Shown one piece after another: positions 28,349-37,579 of a DNA stretch of 64,000 nucleotides. Each line of letters begins with the position of its first letter. The stretch's first letter is position 1. Under the pieces are notes generated by a model. It saw only the letters and a program-made list of their open reading frames with translations. It was not told where the DNA came from and searched no databases. The translations under genes were made by a program, and so were the position numbers. This DNA is from Aquimarina mytili (lineage in GTDB: Bacteria; Bacteroidota; Bacteroidia; Flavobacteriales; Flavobacteriaceae): the NCBI RefSeq assembly GCF_016735115.1, contig NZ_JAERQJ010000003.1, forward strand, positions 434,001 to 498,000, given 5' to 3'.

Positions 28349-30415
28349 ATGAGCAACATAGCAAACATAGCCATCATCGTGGTGGTGGCATTAGTACTTC
28401 TTATAGTACTATATTTTATAATCATTGCCATTTTCTATAAGAAAATACCGCAAGGAGAATCGTTGGTAAGAACAGGTTTCGGAGGGACAGCTGTAGCCTT
28501 TGATAAAGGACTATATGTAATACCAGTACTACACAAAGTAGAAATCATGGATATTTCTATTAAAAAGATCGAAATTGAAAGGACAGGAATAAACGGACTA
28601 ATCTGTAAAGATAATATCAGGGCAGATATCAAAGTTGCATTTTTTGTTAGAGTAAATAAATCTGTAGAAGATATTATTAATGTAGCACAAACCATTGGCT
28701 GTAACCGCGCTTCAGAAATTGACACTTTACGCAGCCTGTTTGATGCCAAATTCTCTGAAGCTTTAAAAACAGTGGGTAAAAAGTTTGAGTTTGTAGAATT
28801 ATATGAAGCGCGTCGTGAGTTTCGTGATGAAATCATAAACATTATCGGCACCGATCTTAATGGATATATTCTTGATGATTGTGCAATCGATGATCTTGAA
28901 CAGACTTCACTTAATGTTTTAAAGCCAGATAATATTCTTGATTCTGAAGGTATCAAGAAGATCACCGAGCTTACTGCGGCACAAAACATCAAATCGAATC
29001 TTATCAAACGTGATGAAGAAAAAGTAATTCGCAAACAAGATGTAGAAGCTCGTGAAGCGATTCTGGAGCTAGATAAACAATTAGCAGAAAAAGAAGAACA
29101 GCAAAAACGTGAGATTGCTAATATTAAGTCTCGCGAAGAAGCTGAAACGCTAAAAGTTGCAGAAGAAGAACGTCTAAAATCTGAAACAGCTCGTATTGCT
29201 ACGGAAGAAAAAGTAAAAGTAGCAGAAGAAAATATGGAGCGACAAATTATTGTTGCCGCCAAAAACAAGCAACGTACTGATGCCGTAGAAACCGAAAGAG
29301 TAGAAAAAGATAGAATGCTTGAAGCTACAGAACGCGAAAGAATTGTGACGCTGGCTCAAATAGAAAAAGAAAAAGTTGTTGAGGTAGAGAAAAAGAATAT
29401 CCAAGATGTGATTCGCGATCGTGTAATGCTCGAAAAGGGAGTAGTGCAAGAACAGGAGAACATGAAAGATATTGAAGCGTTTAAAACTGCAGACCGTGAC
29501 AAGCAAGTAAAAATAACTATTGCCGAAGCAAATGCTGAAGAATCATTAATCAGAACTATAAAAGCTGCCGAAGCGCAAAAAGAAGCAGCTAAACAAAAAG
29601 CGGAAGAAATCAACATCGAAGCTCAAGCGCAAAAAGAAGCTAGTGAAAAAGAGGCTGAAGCACGTAAAACACTTGCTGAAGCACAAGCTAAAGAAGAAGC
29701 TACACTAGGAATGTCTGAAGCACAAGTAATGCATGCTAAAGCTGATGCCCGTGAGCGAGAAGGATTAGTAGAAGCTGTTGTAATTGAGAAAAAAGCAAGA
29801 GCCGAAGCTGCAGGTATACAAGCTAAAGCAGAAGCAGTACGCGAAGAAGGATTAGCAGAAGCAGAAGTAATCAAAGAAAAAGCATTAGCCGATGCTGCCG
29901 GAATTGAAGAAAAAGCGGAAGCTATGAAAAAACTAGATGGTGTTGGTAAAGAACACGAAGAGTTCAAGCTACGTTTAGATAAAGAATTGCAAGTAGACTT
30001 AGCTCATATAAATATCCAGAAAGAGATTGCTGATGCACAAGCCGAAGTTATTGGAGAGGCCTTAAAAGCAGCTAATATTGATATCGTTGGTGGTGAAACC
30101 ATGTTCTTTGATCAGATTGTGGGTCAGATTACAAAAGCTAAAGGAATCGATAGACTCGTTCAACATTCAGATAACATACAGGATGTAAAAGATGCAATAC
30201 TAGGAAGCGAAGATGTAAAAGGAAATCTTTTAGAAAAGATTAAAGAATTTGCTACCAAGTACGGAATCTCATCTGAAGATATCAAGAATCTTACCATAGC
30301 AAATCTATTGATGGAACTAAAACAAAAAACAACAGATCCTGACGAAAATAATCTGTTTACGAATTTGTTTAATCTGGCTAGTGGCCTGGGACTATCTGAT
30401 AAAAAACTGAAATAA
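28349..30415 (+). CDS. Flotillin-like SPFH/band 7 protein
   Basis: 688 residues, larger than Bacillus FloT (about 510). An N-terminal hydrophobic hairpin or helix at residues 5-30 anchors it. The SPFH domain (about 32-210) includes 'IPQGESLVRTGFGGTAVAFDKGLYVIPVLHKVEIMDISIKKIEIER' and 'DLNGYILDDCAIDDLEQTSL'. Residues 215-540 are a long coiled coil with Glu-Ala repeats typical of flotillins, extended relative to the family. The last 120 residues are a more globular helical region. Flotillins scaffold membrane domains; this one is 7 nt downstream of the NfeD-like gene and shares an operon with PspA and a AAA ATPase. Confidence 0.93.
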   Translation: MSNIANIAIIVVVALVLLIVLYFIIIAIFYKKIPQGESLVRTGFGGTAVAFDKGLYVIPVLHKVEIMDISIKKIEIERTGINGLICKDNIRADIKVAFFVRVNKSVEDIINVAQTIGCNRASEIDTLRSLFDAKFSEALKTVGKKFEFVELYEARREFRDEIINIIGTDLNGYILDDCAIDDLEQTSLNVLKPDNILDSEGIKKITELTAAQNIKSNLIKRDEEKVIRKQDVEAREAILELDKQLAEKEEQQKREIANIKSREEAETLKVAEEERLKSETARIATEEKVKVAEENMERQIIVAAKNKQRTDAVETERVEKDRMLEATERERIVTLAQIEKEKVVEVEKKNIQDVIRDRVMLEKGVVQEQENMKDIEAFKTADRDKQVKITIAEANAEESLIRTIKAAEAQKEAAKQKAEEINIEAQAQKEASEKEAEARKTLAEAQAKEEATLGMSEAQVMHAKADAREREGLVEAVVIEKKARAEAAGIQAKAEAVREEGLAEAEVIKEKALADAAGIEEKAEAMKKLDGVGKEHEEFKLRLDKELQVDLAHINIQKEIADAQAEVIGEALKAANIDIVGGETMFFDQIVGQITKAKGIDRLVQHSDNIQDVKDAILGSEDVKGNLLEKIKEFATKYGISSEDIKNLTIANLLMELKQKTTDPDENNLFTNLFNLASGLGLSDKKLK

Positions 30416-30429
30416 AACCCGAAAGGAGT

Positions 30430-30454
30430 TCTCCTCCTTGCAACAAGGAGGAGA
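30430..30454 (+). promoter_or_regulatory. Stable hairpin downstream of the flotillin gene
   Basis: TCTCCTCCTTG (30430-30440), loop CAA, CAAGGAGGAGA (30444-30454): a perfect 11-bp stem. There is no T-run, so it is not a classical terminator. It could protect the upstream message or separate expression levels of flotillin and the downstream ATPase. Confidence 0.55.
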
Positions 30455-30631
30455 TTAAATTGCGCAAAGCGGAAGAAAGAGGTGTTTAAAGCACACCACA
30501 ATACATATATGTACACCATCACAACAACATTTTTAGACCCATAAAGTCAATCCCTGAAAGTCAAGAACTCTCTTTGGGGTAGCGAGGTATTGACTAGATG
30601 GGATTTATTTAACTTTTAAAATGGTTTAATT

Positions 30632-30913
30632 ATGGGATTTGGAGGATCAACTGCAGCGATGATTGCATCGCTTAAAAATAATAATAGAAGAAATAAAAGA
30701 GAAGCTTTTGAAGGATGGACAGGTTTTGACAAAGAAAGCCAAGGGATCAAAGTAGAACCTGTTTCTGAAGAACTATTACAAGAGATCAGAAATAAATTAA
30801 AGAAGCAACGAAGAAAAACGAAGATTAAAAATATGATTATTATGCTTTTAAGTATAATAGCAACCATAATCTTTATTATGCTATTCTTTTCTTACTTTGA
30901 AAATAGTATTTGA
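30632..30913 (+). CDS. 93-residue tail-anchored membrane protein
   Basis: Not a family I can name. It opens with a Gly/Ser-rich MGFGGSTAAMIASLKNNNRRNKREAFEGW, has a charged central helix (ELLQEIRNKLKKQRRKTKIKN), and ends with one hydrophobic helix (about 68-88, MIIMLLSIIATIIFIMLFF) close to the C-terminus, so it should be tail-anchored with its N-terminus in the cytoplasm. It lies 217 nt after the flotillin gene and 110 nt before the ATPase gene, same strand. It may tether the ATPase to the membrane, an inference from position. Confidence 0.65.
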   Translation: MGFGGSTAAMIASLKNNNRRNKREAFEGWTGFDKESQGIKVEPVSEELLQEIRNKLKKQRRKTKIKNMIIMLLSIIATIIFIMLFFSYFENSI

Positions 30914-30967
30914 TTTCTTGTACCGACAATCAAATTGATACAGGAATTCTCATTAGGAACACTCATG

Positions 30968-30987
30968 CCAGGCTGAGCTTGTCGAAG
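30968..30987 (+). repeat. Possible dispersed intergenic repeat unit
   Basis: The string GGCTGAGCTTGTCGAAG (30971-30987) between the 93-residue gene and the ATPase gene resembles a short intergenic repeat that I recall from many Bacteroidota genomes. Only one copy is in this window, so the call rests on memory and needs a genome count. Confidence 0.35.
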
Positions 30988-31022
30988 TTATTATCAAACG
31001 AATGAAAAATTCGATTTAAAAC

Positions 31023-34000
31023 ATGCAAGAAGAAAACACTAATAACATACAATTAGACGGAGGCACATACGAGATCATTCAAAATCGTTTGCAAAAACAC
31101 AAGGGTGAGCTACAAAACCGACTAACACAACTTAATGATGCAAGAAAAGAGGTTTTTGGTAGTGTAGAGACCAAACTTATTGCAAACAATCGAATCAATA
31201 CAGAAAACAACTGTATCGCTCGCGATATTGTTACTATAGGCGAATATTGCTTGTTCGGATATAATGTTCACTTCGGGCTTCGCACAGAGATTACCTTAGC
31301 AGATGTATTCAGTATTTATACTTATACCGATGATCATTTCTCGGCCAAATCATTAGATCTAATTAACGATCCCATATTTATGGATGACTTTACCAATCTC
31401 TATAAATATTATCGCAATACGATATTTTCAAAATTTGCAGTCGTTGGCAACTATCTGCATATGGTTTTTCAACTAAGTGAAAGTATTTCTGATATCAAAA
31501 CTTTCAAATGGTTAATCAATGATGGTACACTTACCTATGTAGACAACCGTAGCGAACACGAATTCAAGTTTCCAAAGCAACATGAATTTAATTGGACCGA
31601 AGTAACACGAGATATGCATCGATATGGAGCACATCCGCATATTTCAATTCTTGATAAAATATTTGTAGAAACCATTGGTGGTGACCTAACGATTAAGATC
31701 GAAGACAATACTGATGAAGGAAAAGGTATTCTGGATGAACCCGTAGAACATGTAGATCAAACCTTAGATGATGGACAATATCGCTTTGCAGATATTGGAA
31801 ACCTGATTACCTTAGAGATTAAACCTTTCCAAGAAGCCCCCCGTTATTTTGTGTATAATCACAAAATGCAAGAGGTCAAAAAGATCGAATGTATCAAAGA
31901 TGCCTGTGTTTTGCTTCCTGATGATCAGGGAATTATCTATCCAAATGGATATTATCTACAATCTGGAGAATACAAACTATTTACAAATGAAGTGTCGGAT
32001 GTAAAGTTTCAGGAAAAAATCATCTCTCCTAATGGCGAAGATTTCTTATACGTATTTTACGAAAGTGAAAAAGGGTTATACACCTTAATGTCCTATAACG
32101 TTATTGAGCAAGAAGTCAAAACACCTATTATCTGTAATGGTTTCACTATTCTACAAGGAGGAGAACTATGTTACTTTAAAACCGAAGACGAGCAAACCAA
32201 ACATCATGTCATTCAGATTTGGCAAACCCCTTTTATGAAAGGAGATGTTTTACCTTCTGAACATACGGATACATTACTATACAAAATCGGTAATAAAGAC
32301 ATTGTTAAAGCCATGGCCGAATGTCATGCATTAATCACTTTGTTAAACAAAGAAGATAGTTATGATGGGTTATATGATGATATTGCCAAATTCTCTAATG
32401 ATGTTGTAGACAGTTACTACTGGATTCGTGAAGAAGACACATTTAGGTTAGATTTACCATTAGAAGAAATCAACGGGGCGGCAAATGCTGCTATTGATGA
32501 GTTTGAAAAAGTAGTACAACTTCGTAAAACAGCTACTAACGTCACCAAAGAAACACAAGATAAGGCAGAAGGGATCTTTGGAAAAATTAAAAGTAGTTCA
32601 TTTAAGTCTATCGATGATTTTGTGCAGGTACTCTCACAATTACGTACGCTGCGAGGTGAGGTAATAGGACTACATGATATCCGGTATGTAGATACAACAT
32701 TTATTAAGCAATTAGAGACCGAAATTGCAGCGCAAACTGAAACAATTTCACAACGATGTGTTCAGTTTTTATTAGATGATAAAGCACTTCTACCCTACCA
32801 TGCCAGGGTTGAAGAAAAGCAAACCGAACTCGAAAAAATTAAAAAGGTAATTAATGCCAAAAAATTAGAAGAAGAAGTAAATCAAATCGCAACAGATCTC
32901 GAAATGTTAATCGATATCGTGTCCAATCTGCAGATCGAAGACACTTCACATTCTACCAAAATTATTGATAACATATCCTTGATTTTTGCCACAATCAATC
33001 AGCTCAAAGCCGGGATTAAAAACAAAATAAAATCTCTGGGAAGCAAAGAAGCAACTGCCGAATTTGCTGCCCAGCTTAAATTGGTAGATCAAAGCATTAT
33101 CAATTACCTCGATATTGCCAGTACTCCAGAAAAGACGGACGAATTATTAAACAAAGTTTCTGTTCAATTAGAAGATCTCGAAGGACGTTTTGCAGATTTT
33201 GAAGAATTTATTACCCAGATCATCGAAAAACGAGAAGAGGTGTATAATGCTTTCGAAGGTCGAAAAAATAGCCTTATCGAAGGTCGAAATAAAAAAGCTG
33301 TCGCTCTAGAAAACGCTGCCAATCGCATCCTAAAAGGAGTTACCAAAAAGGCCTTAAGTTTTGATGCCGTTGTTGACATTAATGGATATTTTGCTTCAGA
33401 TCTTATGATCAATAAATTAAGAGATATCATTGTAAAACTAAAAGAGCTTGATGATGCGGGCAAAGCCGAAGCGATAGAAACGGCGCTTAAAGTAGCTAAA
33501 GAAGATGCCACTCGTAAACTTAAAGACAAACAAGACCTGTATGAAGATGGAGAAAAAATCATCAAACTGGGTAAACACAAATTTGGGGTAAACAAACAAC
33601 CTTTGGATTTAACCATTGTGTATAAAGATAATACACTGGTCTACCATCTTACTGGTACCGATTTTTATCAAGAGATTAATAATGAAATATTACTTCAATC
33701 TCAAAAATACTGGGACCAGGAATTAATTTCTGAAAATGAAAAGATATATAGATCGGTCTATCTAGCATATAAAATATTTAAATCCACTGATTCTGAAAAA
33801 CTTGTAAGTTCAACCGAAGAGCAACTTCTCGACCTTATAAAAACCGAGAGTAGTAAGAATTATGCAGAAGGGTATGTAAAAGGAGTTCATGATGTAGATG
33901 CCGCTAAAATTCTAAAAGTATTAGTTACCAAAGATCACGACTTGGGGTTACTAAAATACGCTCCAAAAACAAGAGCTTATGCACAGTACTTTTGGTTTGG

Positions 34001-35909
34001 TTTAAATCCAGAAAAACAGAGCTATTGGAATGAGACCATCAAAGCTTCAGGAGAAGTATTACAGGCTTTTCCGGACAGTAATGAATACCAAAAAGTGATC
34101 ACAAATTTAGAAGAAGAAATTTTAGCATTCGCAAAAACCACAAACCTTTTTGAAACAAGTTTAAGCAATAACATTTCTAGATATTTATTTGATGAATTAC
34201 AAAGCGATCACACTTTTTGCATTAGTCAAACCGCAAATGAAATATATGATGCTTTTATTACTGAATTAAAAAAGAAAAAAGTATTTATCAAACTGAAAAA
34301 ATCGCTACAATTAGATGCCAAACCGCGTTCTAATGGTACTATAAACTGGAATGATAAAATTAATCTTGCCTTGCAATGGGTAAGTTCATATATAAAAGCA
34401 CATCATCCTGACCAAATAGAATATGCACAAGAAACTGTTTGTGTTTTATTATTTAAAGATACATCTGCATCAGAAATAATTCATGTAAATCCTAAACATA
34501 AAATTGAAGGGTTAAAAGGTAGCCATGCTACTATTATTGAGGGAGTTTTTGAGTTTCATTATCATGATTTTATTTCGATATTAGGATATTTTACTGAGGT
34601 AGAAGTTCCAGCTTTTGAAGCCTATCGAGAAGCAAAACACAAAGTAACCGAAGATTTAAAAGAAGACCTGAAACTAAATGAATTTAAGCCCAAGGTACTT
34701 TCGTCTTTTGTAAGAAACAAGCTCATCGATCAAGTGTATTTACCATTATTTGGAGATAATTTATCTAAACAATTAGGTAGCGTTGGCCAAAACAAACGTA
34801 CCGACCGCATGGGGATGTTGTTATTAATCTCACCTCCTGGATATGGTAAAACTACGTTGATGGAGTATATGGCCAATCGATTAGGGTTGGTATTCATGAA
34901 AATTAATGGTCCGGCAATTGGCCACGAGGTAACATCGGTTGATCCAATGGCAGCTAATAATGCTGCTGCCAGAGAAGAGTTAAAAAAGCTAAACCTGGCT
35001 TTTGAAATGGGTAATAATGTAATGTTATACCTTGATGATATCCAACATTGTAATCCTGAGTTTTTACAGAAATTCATTTCGTTAGCCGATGGTACTCGTA
35101 AAATTGAAGGAATCTACAACGGAAACCCAAAAACTTATGATTTGCGTAGTAAGCGTTTCTGTGTAATCATGGCAGGAAACCCATATACAGAGAGTGGCGA
35201 AAAATTTCAGATCCCGGATATGTTAGCCAATCGTGCCGATATTTATAATCTTGGTGACATTATTGGAGATACAGCAGATTTGTTTAAATTAAGTTTGATC
35301 GAGAATTCAATGACTTCAAACCCTGTATTACATCAATTAAGCAGTAAGTATTTTGAAGATATCTATCGACTAATTGAAATCGTAGAAACAGGATCTCAAG
35401 AAGGAATCGAATTACAAGGCAATCATACCAAACAAGAAATACAAGATTACTTGGCTGTGTTAGAAAAAGTAGTCACCATTCGCAATACGGTTTTAAAAGT
35501 AAATGAAACGTATATCAAATCGGCGGCAATGGAAGATGCATATCGCACCGAACCTTCATTTAAGTTGCAGGGGTCCTATCGAGATATGAGTAAACTAGTA
35601 GCCAAGGTAGTTCCTATTATGAACAAACAAGAACTTGAAACGCTACTCCTATCTCATTATGAAAATGAATCACAAACACTAACTAGTGCTGCCGAAGCCA
35701 ATCTGCTGAAGTATAAAGAAATGACCGAAACCATTTCTAAAGACGAAACCTCTCGTTGGGGCACCATCAAAGAAACTTTTGTAAAGAACAATAAGCTCAA
35801 AGGTTTCGGCGACAAAAATGAAATGGCGCAAGTGCTGGCACAAATGATGCAGTTTAGCGATCACTTAGCCGGTATACAAGAGGTATTGAAGAAAGGATTG
35901 AAAAAATAA
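31023..35909 (+). CDS. Giant AAA-type ATPase ('DNA repair ATPase', DUF3686-like)
   Basis: 1628 residues, no signal peptide. The N-terminal 480 residues are beta-rich with repeating 'G.Y.LQSGEYKLF'-type strands, perhaps a propeller-like domain. About 480-850 is a long coiled coil, then an alpha/beta region. The AAA core has a Walker A 'SPPGYGKT' (1270-1277), Walker B 'VMLYLDDIQ' (about 1333-1341) and a sensor-1-like 'CVIMAGNP' near 1380. Homologues are labelled DNA repair ATPase, but no nuclease or DNA-binding motif is visible. It lies downstream of PspA and flotillin on the same strand. A remodelling ATPase acting on PspA or flotillin assemblies, as Vps4 does on ESCRT-III, is a reasonable hypothesis. 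Confidence 0.85.
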   Translation: MQEENTNNIQLDGGTYEIIQNRLQKHKGELQNRLTQLNDARKEVFGSVETKLIANNRINTENNCIARDIVTIGEYCLFGYNVHFGLRTEITLADVFSIYTYTDDHFSAKSLDLINDPIFMDDFTNLYKYYRNTIFSKFAVVGNYLHMVFQLSESISDIKTFKWLINDGTLTYVDNRSEHEFKFPKQHEFNWTEVTRDMHRYGAHPHISILDKIFVETIGGDLTIKIEDNTDEGKGILDEPVEHVDQTLDDGQYRFADIGNLITLEIKPFQEAPRYFVYNHKMQEVKKIECIKDACVLLPDDQGIIYPNGYYLQSGEYKLFTNEVSDVKFQEKIISPNGEDFLYVFYESEKGLYTLMSYNVIEQEVKTPIICNGFTILQGGELCYFKTEDEQTKHHVIQIWQTPFMKGDVLPSEHTDTLLYKIGNKDIVKAMAECHALITLLNKEDSYDGLYDDIAKFSNDVVDSYYWIREEDTFRLDLPLEEINGAANAAIDEFEKVVQLRKTATNVTKETQDKAEGIFGKIKSSSFKSIDDFVQVLSQLRTLRGEVIGLHDIRYVDTTFIKQLETEIAAQTETISQRCVQFLLDDKALLPYHARVEEKQTELEKIKKVINAKKLEEEVNQIATDLEMLIDIVSNLQIEDTSHSTKIIDNISLIFATINQLKAGIKNKIKSLGSKEATAEFAAQLKLVDQSIINYLDIASTPEKTDELLNKVSVQLEDLEGRFADFEEFITQIIEKREEVYNAFEGRKNSLIEGRNKKAVALENAANRILKGVTKKALSFDAVVDINGYFASDLMINKLRDIIVKLKELDDAGKAEAIETALKVAKEDATRKLKDKQDLYEDGEKIIKLGKHKFGVNKQPLDLTIVYKDNTLVYHLTGTDFYQEINNEILLQSQKYWDQELISENEKIYRSVYLAYKIFKSTDSEKLVSSTEEQLLDLIKTESSKNYAEGYVKGVHDVDAAKILKVLVTKDHDLGLLKYAPKTRAYAQYFWFGLNPEKQSYWNETIKASGEVLQAFPDSNEYQKVITNLEEEILAFAKTTNLFETSLSNNISRYLFDELQSDHTFCISQTANEIYDAFITELKKKKVFIKLKKSLQLDAKPRSNGTINWNDKINLALQWVSSYIKAHHPDQIEYAQETVCVLLFKDTSASEIIHVNPKHKIEGLKGSHATIIEGVFEFHYHDFISILGYFTEVEVPAFEAYREAKHKVTEDLKEDLKLNEFKPKVLSSFVRNKLIDQVYLPLFGDNLSKQLGSVGQNKRTDRMGMLLLISPPGYGKTTLMEYMANRLGLVFMKINGPAIGHEVTSVDPMAANNAAAREELKKLNLAFEMGNNVMLYLDDIQHCNPEFLQKFISLADGTRKIEGIYNGNPKTYDLRSKRFCVIMAGNPYTESGEKFQIPDMLANRADIYNLGDIIGDTADLFKLSLIENSMTSNPVLHQLSSKYFEDIYRLIEIVETGSQEGIELQGNHTKQEIQDYLAVLEKVVTIRNTVLKVNETYIKSAAMEDAYRTEPSFKLQGSYRDMSKLVAKVVPIMNKQELETLLLSHYENESQTLTSAAEANLLKYKEMTETISKDETSRWGTIKETFVKNNKLKGFGDKNEMAQVLAQMMQFSDHLAGIQEVLKKGLKK

Positions 35910-35917
35910 TAACAACC

Positions 35918-35953
35918 TACCTCATAGATCTCAAGGATTTATGAGGTATTTTC
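35918..35953 (+). terminator. Intrinsic terminator after the AAA ATPase gene
   Basis: TACCTCATA (35918-35926) and TATGAGGTA (35940-35948) form a 9-bp stem over 13 nt, followed by TTTTCT. It closes the PspA-flotillin-ATPase operon. Confidence 0.65.
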
Positions 35954-36019
35954 TATCAATGTTGCTTTAAATTTTAAAAAATATTTTATATTTTTACATA
36001 AACACTTATATAAATACTT

Positions 36020-36502
36020 ATGAAAGATAGCCTGCAGCAATATGGTGAATTAGGTTTAGGTTCCAGGTTTAAACGCCTTAGCGAATACATGATGAAAGAA
36101 ATTCAACTGGTATACACTGCTAGTAATATAGATTTTGATCCCTATTTGTTTCCGATCTTCAGAGTAATTATAGACAAAGAGTTAACTACTACTACTGATA
36201 TTCAAGAAGCGCTACAATACACTCAGCCTGCCATCACGCAAGCCTTAAAAAAGCTAATAAACAAACAATTAGTTTCCTATAAAACTGATAAAACTGATAA
36301 ACGAAAAAAGCTATTCAGACTTACCAAAAAAGGAAGTGAAATTCATCAAACAATGCTGCCACTATGGAAAGTTATTGATGAACAAGTCAAATGGCTCACC
36401 GAAGGCACTTCGGTAAGCCTAACAAGTCACTTAACACATCTCGAAAATCAATTAAAAGAAAAATCTTTAAGTCAGCGAATATTAGAAAAATATAACCAAT
36501 AA
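36020..36502 (+). CDS. MarR-family transcriptional regulator
   Basis: 160 residues. The winged helix-turn-helix is visible as 'TDIQEALQYTQPAITQALKKLINKQLVSYKTDKTDKRKKLFRLTKKG' (about 60-107), with dimerisation helices on both sides. It overlaps the following acetyltransferase gene by one base (TAATG), so regulator and enzymes are co-translated. MarR proteins usually repress their own operon and respond to small aromatic or oxidising ligands; the ligand here is unknown. Confidence 0.9.
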   Translation: MKDSLQQYGELGLGSRFKRLSEYMMKEIQLVYTASNIDFDPYLFPIFRVIIDKELTTTTDIQEALQYTQPAITQALKKLINKQLVSYKTDKTDKRKKLFRLTKKGSEIHQTMLPLWKVIDEQVKWLTEGTSVSLTSHLTHLENQLKEKSLSQRILEKYNQ

Positions 36503-37029
36503 TGTATACCATTAGACCCGCCATACAATCAGACGAACCTCATATTCTTGCACTATATAAAAAGGTAGCACAACAATCTGGTGGCATTATACGGGTTACT
36601 AATGAGATTACTCTAGAGTACATCAGAGATTTTGTATCAAAAAGTATACAGGATGGAATTATTTTGGTAACAGTGAATCCTGATGATAATCAAATTATTG
36701 CCGAAATTCATGCCTATCGTATCGGTCTCTCCGCTTTTAGGCATATACTTACCGATTTAACTATTGTAGTAGCCCCGGATTTTCAAGGACAAAAGATAGG
36801 AAAAACACTATTTAATCAATTTCTAGAAACCATAGAATCCGAATATCCTCATATTCTTAGAGTAGAATTGTTTGTTAGAGAAAACAATAAAAACACCATT
36901 CAATTCTATTCAAGATTAGGATTTATAAACGAAGGAAGACAGCATCAAAAAATTAAAAACCTTGATCATAGTTTAGAAACCCCTATTCATATGGCCTGGT
37001 TTAATTCTAATTACAATACAGCGTTATGA
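36502..37029 (+). CDS. GNAT-family N-acetyltransferase
   Basis: 175 residues. The acetyl-CoA-binding motif A is 'LTIVVAPDFQGQKIGKTLFNQFL' (about 87-109: V-x-P-x-x-Q-G-x-x-I-G), followed by 'RVELFVRENNKNTIQFYSRLGFINEGR', the motif B region. Substrate cannot be told from sequence. It overlaps the MarR gene by 1 nt and the next acetyltransferase gene by 4 nt (ATGA), so all three belong to one operon. Confidence 0.92.
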   Translation: MYTIRPAIQSDEPHILALYKKVAQQSGGIIRVTNEITLEYIRDFVSKSIQDGIILVTVNPDDNQIIAEIHAYRIGLSAFRHILTDLTIVVAPDFQGQKIGKTLFNQFLETIESEYPHILRVELFVRENNKNTIQFYSRLGFINEGRQHQKIKNLDHSLETPIHMAWFNSNYNTAL

Positions 37030-37505
37030 AAAATTCAAAAACAATGACTGCAACTATAATTCCGTTTGATCCAAAATACGCAAAAGACTTTGCGAGACTT
37101 AACATAGAATGGTTAGAAAAATATTTTGTTGTTGAACCTTTAGACAAAGAGTTATTACAACAATGCGAAGAAACTATTATCAATAAAGGCGGTTATATCT
37201 TTTTTGCAAAAGTAGGAGATGAAATCGCCGGAACTTTTTCTCTAATTAATATTGAAGAAAATGTTTATGAGTTAGGCAAAATGGCCGTTTCGCCAAAATT
37301 TCAAGGCTTAAAAATCGGACAACAATTGTTACAATTTTGTATTGATTTTGCAAAAGAACAAGAATGGAAGAAAATTATCTTGTATTCAAATCGAATTCTA
37401 GAAAATGCAATTTACATCTACAATAAGTTCGGTTTTACAGAAATACCTATAGAAGAAAACCCACTCTATAAGCGAAGTAACATCAAAATGCAATTAATTC
37501 TATAA
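37026..37505 (+). CDS. GNAT-family N-acetyltransferase
   Basis: 159 residues from ATG 37026, with an alternative Met at residue 8. Motif A is 'ELGKMAVSPKFQGLKIGQQLLQFC' (Q-G-x-x-I-G) and the C-terminal part is 'KIILYSNRILENAIYIYNKFGFTEIP'. It differs from the preceding acetyltransferase outside the core, so it is not a recent duplicate. It is the last gene of the MarR-GNAT-GNAT operon and ends 3 nt before the bidirectional terminator. Confidence 0.92.
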   Translation: MKNSKTMTATIIPFDPKYAKDFARLNIEWLEKYFVVEPLDKELLQQCEETIINKGGYIFFAKVGDEIAGTFSLINIEENVYELGKMAVSPKFQGLKIGQQLLQFCIDFAKEQEWKKIILYSNRILENAIYIYNKFGFTEIPIEENPLYKRSNIKMQLIL

Positions 37506-37545
37506 AAAAATCCGCTTTGCAAAACAATGTGCAAAGCGGATTCTA
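37502..37545. terminator. Shared terminator between convergent operons
   Basis: AATCCGCTTTGC (37509-37520), 10-nt loop, GCAAAGCGGATT (37531-37542): a perfect 12-bp stem. A7 before the left arm gives a U-run for minus-strand transcripts, so it is strongest for the CBM21 genes arriving from the right. On the plus strand it lacks a T-run but still ends the acetyltransferase operon. Confidence 0.85.
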
Positions 37546-37579
37546 AATAGGTAATTCCCTTTTTTAACTAATCATGAAA

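Noticed and set aside
28435..29268. Long reading frame of 277 codons antisense to the flotillin gene
   Set aside because: It lies opposite a clearly conserved SPFH domain and coiled coil; the Ser-rich translation is what the reverse of Glu/Ala/Lys codons gives.
33164..33616. 150-codon frame antisense to the AAA ATPase gene
   Set aside because: Opposes coiled-coil codons; no start context or conserved pattern. Low-complexity shadow.
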